This document shows, in pieces, positions 40,634-46,585 of a stretch of DNA of 46,585 nucleotides. The DNA lies in contig JAEWMQ010000026.1 of the NCBI GenBank assembly GCA_023393125.1, positions 1 through 46,585 on the forward strand, given 5' to 3'. The notes beneath the pieces were generated by a model that saw only the letters and a program-made list of their open reading frames with translations, was not told where the DNA came from and ran no database searches. The DNA is from Bacillota bacterium. GTDB taxonomy: Bacteria > Bacillota > Clostridia > Lachnospirales > Cellulosilyticaceae. Position numbers and translations under genes: made by a program. Position 1 is the first letter of the stretch. Each line of letters opens with the position of its first letter.

Positions 40634-42706
40634 TTATACTTCATAGATAGAATAGTTTTTTCCTTCTCTCATCATAACAGGTATGATATTTAATGGTGTA
40701 GGTGTTGTAATTACTTGACCACCTTCATAAGTTTGCTTCGTATAAGCATCCACCCATTTAGTCCCTTCTGGTAAATAAACTTGTCTTTCTTTCATACCTG
40801 CTTCCATTACAGGTGCTACTAATAAGTCTGGTCCAAACATATATTGATCTTCTATCTCCCAACACTTTATATCCTCAGGGAAGTCATAAAACATAGGCCT
40901 CATAACGGGTGCTCCCTTTTCACTGGCCATTTTCATACACGCTCTTATGTAAGGTCGTAAACGCTCACGAATGAATAAAAATTGTTTTAAAATCTCATAA
41001 TGATCTTCTCCAAAGCTCCATACCTCATTGTCTTGTCCCGAGGTTAATTGGCGTACACCATTAATAAACTCTTCTTCTCTTTCGTGCCACGGTGAACGCT
41101 CTCCATGCATACGAAAAACTGGACAAAATGCCCCCCAGGCAAACCAACGCACTAATAATTCCTTAAAACCTTGGTCTTTAATATCTCCACCTAAAAAACC
41201 ACCAATGTCAGAAGTCCACCAAGGAATACCTGCAATCCCCATATTAAGTCCTGCTTGAAGTTGCTCTCTCATGGCCCTAAAAGAAGAATAAATATCTCCA
41301 GACCAAGTCAGTACGCCATATTTTTGGCTACCTGCCCAAGCACATCTCACTAAACTTAAAATCTCTGTTTCTCCTTCAGCTTTTAAACCATCATAAAAGC
41401 CTTTGGCATACATCACCGGATAAATATTAGTACACATTAAAGCCGGTCCTTCATAATAACGGTAATTATCAAAGTCATAAGGACCATACTCAGGTTCAGC
41501 TTCATCTAACCAAAAACACCTAATCCCCTTATCATAATAATGCTCTTTGCAACGTTCCCATACAAATTGCTGTGCCCCTGGATGAGTAGCATCATAAAAA
41601 ACCGTATTCCCCATCCAAGTCATATGATTTTCATTGCCACGGTCCGCATGTACCAAATAGCCTCTATCAGCCATTTCTCCGAAATTCTCACTTTTTTCAT
41701 CTATAGTAGGCCATACAGAAACTACTGTTTCAATGCCCATATCTTTGAGTTCTTTGACCATGCCTTCTGGATCTGGCCAATCACGCAGCTCAAATTTAAA
41801 GTCTCCTTGTCTGGTCCAGTGGAAAAAGTCAACAACGATGGCATCCATAGGAAGCCCTCTTCTTTTATGCTCTCTTGCTACACTTAGAAGCTCTTCTTGA
41901 TTACGATAGCGTAATTTACATTGCCAATAACCTAGACCATACTCTGGCATCATTGGTGTTCTACCTGTTACAGCGCTATACTGCTCTTCTATTTCACTTG
42001 GCGTATCTCCTGCTGTAATATAATAATCTAACTTCTTAGTGCGCCCAGCATGCCACTCCGTCTTATTAGTACCAAAGTGAGCTGTTCCTATAGCTGGATT
42101 ATTCCATAAAAAGCCATAACCGCGACTAGAAATCATAAAAGGTACACTGGCTTGACTATTGCGATGAGCCAGTTCTAATAAAGCCCCTTTTTTATTTAAA
42201 TGACGATCTTGATACTGACCCATACCAAATATTTTTTCGTCATCGAAGGCTTCAAAACGTGCCATTAAGCTATAATCACTACTTCCTACAATAGGTTTTA
42301 GTTCCCTAGCATCTATACGTAGTGGTACACAATAACGATTTAAACGATTGCGATTACGCCAGTATTCTGCTGTTAATAACTCACCTTTTTGATTATAATA
42401 ACTAATCCAGCCCTCATGAGAGACTTTAGCTGTAATCTTACCATTAGTAATACTTGCTTCTATCCCCTTCATATGATAAGTCTTATAAGCTTCGTCTTTG
42501 TACCATGGGTCTGTTACATCTATTTCATTGAACGCAATAGCTACTTTACAGTCTTCCACATTTTCAGTTAATGCCCAATCCTTTGTATCCATGATTGCTT
42601 CTTTGGTCATTCTTACTCTAAGGCCATTAATCCCCCAAGGCTCAATCCATACTTGAGATACCCCTTCTGCTATAATGAGCTTATTTCCCTCTTGCCTTAA
42701 TCTCAT
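40634..42706 (-). CDS. GH31-family alpha-xylosidase/alpha-glucosidase, cytosolic
   Basis: A 690-residue retaining glycosidase of family GH31. A beta-sandwich N-domain (to about residue 250) precedes the TIM barrel. The nucleophile is Asp401 in CFWLDEAEPEYG, and the acid/base is Asp471 in VLTWSGDIYSSF; IPWWTSDIGGFLGG follows as the second family signature. The WLDEAEPE form resembles the alpha-xylosidase (YicI/XylS) branch. I start at 42706 because AAGGAGGAAG precedes it. No signal peptide is present, so it acts in the cytosol, most likely removing alpha-1,6-xylose from xyloglucan oligosaccharides. The upstream GH74 gene supports this. Alpha-glucosidase or another GH31 activity cannot be excluded by sequence alone. 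Confidence 0.9.
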   Translation of the reverse strand: MRLRQEGNKLIIAEGVSQVWIEPWGINGLRVRMTKEAIMDTKDWALTENVEDCKVAIAFNEIDVTDPWYKDEAYKTYHMKGIEASITNGKITAKVSHEGWISYYNQKGELLTAEYWRNRNRLNRYCVPLRIDARELKPIVGSSDYSLMARFEAFDDEKIFGMGQYQDRHLNKKGALLELAHRNSQASVPFMISSRGYGFLWNNPAIGTAHFGTNKTEWHAGRTKKLDYYITAGDTPSEIEEQYSAVTGRTPMMPEYGLGYWQCKLRYRNQEELLSVAREHKRRGLPMDAIVVDFFHWTRQGDFKFELRDWPDPEGMVKELKDMGIETVVSVWPTIDEKSENFGEMADRGYLVHADRGNENHMTWMGNTVFYDATHPGAQQFVWERCKEHYYDKGIRCFWLDEAEPEYGPYDFDNYRYYEGPALMCTNIYPVMYAKGFYDGLKAEGETEILSLVRCAWAGSQKYGVLTWSGDIYSSFRAMREQLQAGLNMGIAGIPWWTSDIGGFLGGDIKDQGFKELLVRWFAWGAFCPVFRMHGERSPWHEREEEFINGVRQLTSGQDNEVWSFGEDHYEILKQFLFIRERLRPYIRACMKMASEKGAPVMRPMFYDFPEDIKCWEIEDQYMFGPDLLVAPVMEAGMKERQVYLPEGTKWVDAYTKQTYEGGQVITTPTPLNIIPVMMREGKNYSIYEV

Positions 42707-42833
42707 ATGTTTCTTCCTCCTTATCAACTTTCTATGATTTACTTTACTCGTTCTAACTAGTTGTATTTAATTCATTCCACTAATTTATTCCATTTAACAG
42801 TTGATAACTCTGATTAATGTTTTTCTTTATAGG

Positions 42834-42856
42834 AGGTTAAAGAATGACTTTAACCT
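42834..42856. other. Hairpin overlapping the GH74 stop codon
   Basis: AGGTTAAAG-AATGA-CTTTAACCT forms a perfect nine-base-pair hairpin over the GH74 stop codon (42850-42852). There is no T-tract on the minus strand, so it is more likely an RNA-processing or stability element that lets transcription continue into GH31. Confidence 0.5.
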
Positions 42857-45180
42857 TCTTCTCCAATAGGTTCGCCATATAAAACACCCCTTGAGCCTGT
42901 GGCAATAAAAAATCTCCCAAAAGTACGGCTATCTCCCTCTATACTGTTAATATCACCAAACATTTGCTGCTCAGTATTTAATTTTACCCATGTTTTTCCC
43001 TCATCCAACGAACGATAAAAACCATAATCACCTTTTAAATCTCCACAAATATAAAGGGCTTTGTCTTCTTTGAAATAATCACCATTAGGTCTTATAATTC
43101 CTAAACCAACACGGTAAATGATTTCACCCTCATCACTAAGCTTCTTAAAAGAAAGTTGGTCTTTATCAGCTAGATACTGCATCTTCCATAGACCTTTTTC
43201 TCTTAAAGCCATATAAAAGGTCCCTTCTTTTCCACTTTCTCCTCTAATTTCAGTTTGATTGGCACAGTCAATTAAAGCAAAGTTAACCCCTCTAAGCTGC
43301 TTATCTACTGGATATTCTTTAAAAGAAGCACCACCATCTTTACTTACATAAATGCTCCCCTCACTATCAAAGCCATACATCAATTGATTATTCAGACGGT
43401 CAGCAAATACCTTCATGCCTTTTTGATTAGTGCACTCATTATTAAGATTATAAATCTTACAGCGTTTAAAGCTTTTTCCACCATCTTCACTGTGAATAAT
43501 AGTACGCATAGGGAGTTCTATATTGTCTGCAATGCTCCAGACTAGGTAATTACAATGAGGTGATAACGCTACCCAACCAGCATTTACATTGGGTTGTTCA
43601 ATAAACTTTAGTTTTTCATCAATTTCATCAGACAGACCATAAGGCATCTCTAATCTTTCAAAAGTTTTTCCTTGGTCTTTAGATAAAATAAGACCACCTT
43701 TTGTTTTACCAGTCCAATTACCTCTAGCTGTAACCACTAATATCTCTGGGTTTAAATCAGAGTAATCTGCATTAATACAAGTAATATAGCGATTACCTTC
43801 AGCATCTGCAAAAGAGTTATCACAGGCCACCTTAAGGTTTTCAAAAGCAAAACCTCCTAAATCTCCTAATATATCAATTAGCTGTATCTTTCCTGAAGGA
43901 GGGCTATATACATTAAGATGTACGGTCTCCTCAATTCCCATGGTATAATCCTTAAAATGTGGTAAATCACTCATGAAATCCTTGGAACCAAAGATCCCTG
44001 TTCCAGAATTAAACCATACTTCATTCCCATTAAAAGGATTGATCTTAATATCACTAAGCCAGTGTAAAATGGAATGACCACCATTATACTCTGGTTTCAT
44101 ATAAGAGGTGGCAAAACTTAAATTCCCCATCTTCAAATCATCTAGTACAATCTCCCAGTGCTCTCCATAATCATAAGACCTATAAATACAATCCCCATCA
44201 TCCTTACACAAAGTTGTAGCTACTAATAATCCCGGTTGCACTTTACAAGAGCTTATTCCGCTAAATCCATATTCTAAATCTTCTTTGGTTTGACTATCCC
44301 TAAAAGGGGTTATTTCCTCGTAAGAGGTTATTTTCCCCTGGGCATCTCTTTCATAGCGTATGATTCTGCCTGCTAAAGCATCTCCTGAATCACAGCTATA
44401 ACCATGCTCTACTACATAAGAACGTCTACCTGTTTCTGAAAAAGTAATATATAAATACTTATCATCCTCGTCATATCTTTGTGCCACATAACCTGACATC
44501 CTAGAACCTATAATAGTCGATTTCTCTGGCTGCCATAGTTTTTCAAAATGCTTGCCTTCATCATAAGATACATATAAACTATGGCCCCTTTCCTTACTAC
44601 TTTGTTTCGTCGTTACACCTGCAGTACCTACCACTAATGTTTTAGTATCCTTTGACTGCCATATAAAGGTCATATACTTCTCGCCTTGTACCTCTATACT
44701 TTCCCAAGACTTTCCTAAATCTCTACTTCTTAAAAGTCCACCTTCTTGACTAGCAAAATAAATGGTTCGGTCATCCTTTGCATCCACAATCAACCTTAGT
44801 CCTGTCCCTCTACCATTCAGGTTCCCATGTACTAAAGTAGGAATCTTTTCATATGTAAAACTCCTTCCACTATCATGAGAGATAGCCAAAATACCTTTAT
44901 TATCTTCATTAACACCACAAGCAATCAATAAACGCTCAGGGTTATTAACATCTAATCCTATGGCTATAGGATAACTTTCACTTAAGTCTCTTTGAGTTAC
45001 ATGATCTATTAAACTCTTCCACTGGGCTGTTTCATTATCATAGCGATAAACGCCACCTATGTCTGTTCTGGCATAAAGTATATTTGGTTTTTGAGTATGA
45101 AATATAAAACCTGTAACATAGCCTCCTCCTGGTATAGGTACGTTCTCATATCGATACGGTATTTGCTTTATAATTGCCAC
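42850..45180 (-). CDS. GH74-family xyloglucanase-like protein, no signal peptide
   Basis: A 776-residue protein of family GH74, which cleaves the beta-1,4-glucan backbone of xyloglucan. Two seven-bladed propellers are indicated by recurring SxDxGxxF/W turns (SHDSGRSF, SRDLGKSW, SYDYGEHW, SKDQGKTF, SKDGGASF, SLDEGKTW). The opening NVPIPGGGYVTGFIFH and NILYARTDIGGVYRYD are diagnostic and carry Asp40; Asp377 in HWLSDIKINPFNGNEVWFNS matches the second catalytic aspartate. No signal peptide, CBM, dockerin or anchor is present, unlike most secreted GH74 xyloglucanases, so it should be cytosolic and act on imported oligosaccharides. The start is a GTG preceded by GGGGGGAG. It precedes the GH31 gene by 143 bases and probably shares its transcript. 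Confidence 0.88.
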   Translation of the reverse strand: MAIIKQIPYRYENVPIPGGGYVTGFIFHTQKPNILYARTDIGGVYRYDNETAQWKSLIDHVTQRDLSESYPIAIGLDVNNPERLLIACGVNEDNKGILAISHDSGRSFTYEKIPTLVHGNLNGRGTGLRLIVDAKDDRTIYFASQEGGLLRSRDLGKSWESIEVQGEKYMTFIWQSKDTKTLVVGTAGVTTKQSSKERGHSLYVSYDEGKHFEKLWQPEKSTIIGSRMSGYVAQRYDEDDKYLYITFSETGRRSYVVEHGYSCDSGDALAGRIIRYERDAQGKITSYEEITPFRDSQTKEDLEYGFSGISSCKVQPGLLVATTLCKDDGDCIYRSYDYGEHWEIVLDDLKMGNLSFATSYMKPEYNGGHSILHWLSDIKINPFNGNEVWFNSGTGIFGSKDFMSDLPHFKDYTMGIEETVHLNVYSPPSGKIQLIDILGDLGGFAFENLKVACDNSFADAEGNRYITCINADYSDLNPEILVVTARGNWTGKTKGGLILSKDQGKTFERLEMPYGLSDEIDEKLKFIEQPNVNAGWVALSPHCNYLVWSIADNIELPMRTIIHSEDGGKSFKRCKIYNLNNECTNQKGMKVFADRLNNQLMYGFDSEGSIYVSKDGGASFKEYPVDKQLRGVNFALIDCANQTEIRGESGKEGTFYMALREKGLWKMQYLADKDQLSFKKLSDEGEIIYRVGLGIIRPNGDYFKEDKALYICGDLKGDYGFYRSLDEGKTWVKLNTEQQMFGDINSIEGDSRTFGRFFIATGSRGVLYGEPIGEEG

Positions 45181-45498
45181 AATGCTCCCCCCTCTATGCT
45201 ATTGTCTTTTTAATTAACATATTACTTTATTTAACGGTATTATAACGAATCCCGCTTCTTTAAGATACCCTAAAATTATAAGCAATTTTACCGTTATATC
45301 TATTGAAATCCATTTAGATTTATCACATTTCAACAATAGAAGCTATACGTAAATCTTTTTCTTAAGATAAGCAACTTTTCTAGAATCACATTACTAAATC
45401 TTATAATATTTATAATCAAATTTTAATTTTTCTCTCACGCTTCTTTAAGAGACCACCTTTATACTTTGTTTATATTAAACATAAACGGAGGATTAAAT
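45181..45498. other. Divergent promoter region between GH74 and the DUF5668 gene
   Basis: This 318-base AT-rich region should contain both start sites. A perfect eight-base inverted repeat, TAACGGTA (45232-45239) and TACCGTTA (45289-45296), lies close to the GH74 side; the 49-base separation would suit two half-operators bound by one regulator or a loop. I cannot assign well-spaced promoter boxes with certainty. Confidence 0.45.
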
Positions 45499-46014
45499 AT
45501 GGATCGTACATCATTACAATCAAAGAAATTTTGGGGACTCATTTTACTAGCCTTAGGTATTTATGGCATTTTAAATAACTTTTTTGACTTTAACTTTTTT
45601 AGCATGAGTCGTTTATGGCCTGTATTTGTACTCGTTCCTGGATTAGCCTTCGAATGGAGTTATTTTTCTACTAGACGCGCTCCAGGTGTATTAGTACCTG
45701 GTGGTATTTTAACAACACTCGGCCTACTCTTTTTGTTTGAAACTAACACCCTCTGGTTTTTCTCAGCTTATACTTGGCCAGTTTATATTTTAGCCCCTGC
45801 TATTGGACTCTTTCAGCTTTACCTATATGGTGGGCAACATAAAGCTTTATTAATCCCCGTAAGCATTTTGACAATTGTTGCAGCATTTTCTTTTTCTTCT
45901 ACTCTATTTGGTATTTTATTCTTCACTAATGGATCTATTATCTGGCCTATCGCTTTAGTACTTGTAGGATTATTTATCTTATTTAGCAAAAATAATCCTT
46001 CAAAACATATATAA
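45499..46014 (+). CDS. DUF5668/LiaF-like membrane protein
   Basis: A 171-residue membrane protein with about six hydrophobic helices in the arrangement of the LiaI-LiaF-like transmembrane region (DUF5668): FWGLILLALGIYGILNNFF, LWPVFVLVPGLAFEWSYF, GVLVPGGILTTLGLLFLF, AYTWPVYILAPAIGLFQLYL, LIPVSILTIVAAFSF and SIIWPIALVLVGLFILF. The repeated W-P pairs (LWPVF, TWPVY, IWPIA) are characteristic. There is no C-terminal LiaF domain, so it would be the transmembrane part only. The group is linked to cell-envelope stress. CGGAGG lies seven bases before the ATG at 45499, which rules out a longer start at 45466. It is monocistronic and faces away from GH74. Confidence 0.82.
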   Translation: MDRTSLQSKKFWGLILLALGIYGILNNFFDFNFFSMSRLWPVFVLVPGLAFEWSYFSTRRAPGVLVPGGILTTLGLLFLFETNTLWFFSAYTWPVYILAPAIGLFQLYLYGGQHKALLIPVSILTIVAAFSFSSTLFGILFFTNGSIIWPIALVLVGLFILFSKNNPSKHI

Positions 46015-46095
46015 AACTAAAAGGGGATAGTCGTTTACTATTATAAGTGGAAATTTGAATAATAGTCTGTAAAGCAAGGTCCCGCCAAGTCATCT

Positions 46096-46274
46096 GAGGA
46101 TGTTGATTGGTTCCGTTTGCTGTCTCGGCTCGCTAAGCAGTTCTAAACTCGTAGCCCTTATGAACGGCTGAAAACTCGCTAGCGCTCAAACACTCAGCCT
46201 AAAACCCATAAGGACTCCTTCGTTAAGAACTGCTAAGCTTACCTCCAAGGCACCCTACACCAATCCCCATCCTC
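46096..46274 (-). ncRNA. Candidate structured RNA, copy A (long nested hairpin)
   Basis: Read on the minus strand this 179-base element folds into one long rod. Its helices are GAGGATG/CATCCTC, a GG/AA internal loop, GATTGGT/ACCAATC, a larger internal loop, AGCAGTTCT/AGAACTGCT (46226-46234 with 46136-46144), CCTTATG/CATAAGG (46207-46213 with 46156-46162) and GGCTGA/TCAGCC (46194-46199 with 46166-46171), capped by GTGTTTGA...GAGTTT. GC content is clearly higher than its surroundings. The loop sequences GGTTTTA, GTGTTTGA, GAGTTT and GTT recur in copy B while the helices differ, which supports a conserved RNA structure. The transcribed strand and a promoter are not established. Confidence 0.7.
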
Positions 46275-46450
46275 TCCTGCCTTAGCTACTACTTTGCCAA
46301 AATAAACTAATAAGAAGCTTTATGCGGTATTATTGCTGGAGTGAAATATAAAAAAGCTACTTGTACGTTTAAAGTGACATTATATCTTTCTTTACGCCGC
46401 TTTACTGTCAGAAACGTTTATGAGCTTAATAACGTTTGGCAGAAATGAGA
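46275..46450. other. Spacer between the two structured elements
   Basis: This 176-base spacer has no gene. A weak plus-strand promoter-like pair, TTGTAC (46361-46366) and TATCTT (46383-46388) with a 16-base spacer, points towards copy B. A hairpin built on AAACGTT and AACGTTT (46412-46439, with CTG/CAG ends) lies near its right side. Confidence 0.4.
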
Positions 46451-46585
46451 GAAGGAGGGATATCTGGAAGGGTGACTTGGGAGAATTTTTTAGAGGCACT
46501 TGGCGAACGTTTTGGATGGATTTTAGCACGAGTGTTTGACCAGCGGGAGTTTTCGTGCGTTCATCCAAATAAGTGAGCCTAGTGC
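46451..46585 (+). ncRNA. Candidate structured RNA, copy B (truncated by the window end)
   Basis: On the plus strand this element has the architecture of copy A. AGGC-ACTT (46494-46501) pairs with AAGT-GA-GCCT (46571-46580, a two-base bulge). TTGGATG (46512-46518) pairs with CATCCAA (46562-46568). GCACGA (46526-46531) pairs with TCGTGC (46553-46558). The linkers GATTTTA, GTGTTTGA, GAGTTT and GTT occupy the same positions as in copy A. All helix sequences differ between copies yet remain paired. The outer closing stem would lie past position 46585. Confidence 0.68.

Noticed and set aside
41540..41887. 115-codon frame antisense to the GH31 gene
   Set aside because: It lies opposite conserved barrel sequence and shows no family features.
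46015..46585. Short reading frames in the final non-coding block
   Set aside because: None has a ribosome-binding site plus useful length, and the helices with compensatory differences indicate RNA structure rather than coding.
1..46585. CRISPR array, rRNA genes or a prophage block
   Set aside because: No regularly spaced direct repeats, no rRNA sequence and no phage structural or lysis genes are visible; the ERF gene alone is not evidence for a prophage.

Overview
The window is low-GC DNA with Gram-positive ribosome-binding sites, AT-rich intergenic spaces and many strong intrinsic terminators. Gene content fits a strictly fermentative member of the Clostridia. It carries [FeFe]-hydrogenase maturation genes, an oxygen-labile iron-sulfur serine dehydratase, a meso-diaminopimelate dehydrogenase and enzymes for xyloglucan. 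A plant-fibre-degrading Lachnospirales bacterium (Cellulosilyticum-like) is my best guess; this is inference, since no rRNA or other taxonomic marker is present.

Layout. 1-642 is the end of an IS3-family (IS150-like) insertion sequence. 765-5251 holds minus-strand accessory and housekeeping genes: flavoprotein, GNAT acetyltransferase, metallo-hydrolase, tRNA-Glu, a short Ssb and a TerB/DnaJ membrane protein. 5428-7977 has dapA with a clear promoter, an ERF single-strand-annealing protein and a HAD phosphatase. 8126-11766 carries a two-gene ABC exporter, RidA, a small membrane protein and a Ca2+/Na+ exchanger. 12071-14734 encodes diaminopimelate dehydrogenase and a haem catalase. 14889-19358 is a hydrogenase-maturation operon (TM1266-type protein, HydE, HydG, HydF, a 40-residue protein) behind a structured leader that ends in a strong terminator. 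19806-22445 is a serine dehydratase operon with a PfoR-like membrane protein. 22671-27737 is a mixed block ending in an unusual P-loop ATPase/LexA-peptidase fusion. 27933-32468 is an aminotransferase, hydroxyacid dehydrogenase and YjiH transporter operon divergent from a MerR regulator. 32555-37905 carries a ferredoxin-reductase-like flavoprotein and a MacAB-like exporter. 38252-46014 has an ATP-grasp enzyme, an AEC permease, GH31 and GH74 glycosidases that both lack signal peptides, and a DUF5668 membrane protein.

How genes work together. The hydrogenase maturases build the H-cluster of [FeFe]-hydrogenases encoded elsewhere. Serine dehydratase gives pyruvate, which can feed fermentation. DapA uses pyruvate for the lysine and diaminopimelate branch, and Ddh completes a one-step route to meso-DAP. 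The MerR cassette looks like amino acid to keto acid to hydroxy acid conversion. GH74 and GH31 look like a cytosolic pair acting on imported xyloglucan oligosaccharides.

Most interesting points. (1) The last 490 bases hold two oppositely oriented copies of one structured element whose helices differ in sequence but keep base pairing, with conserved loops; this is the pattern of a structured RNA family. (2) The hydrogenase-maturation leader can form a multi-helix fold whose closing stem competes with the terminator, resembling an orphan riboswitch. (3) The protein at 26202-27737 joins a partial UvrD-like ATPase to a LexA-type self-cleaving domain. (4) A MerR-type promoter with an exact 19-base spacer controls the aminotransferase cassette.
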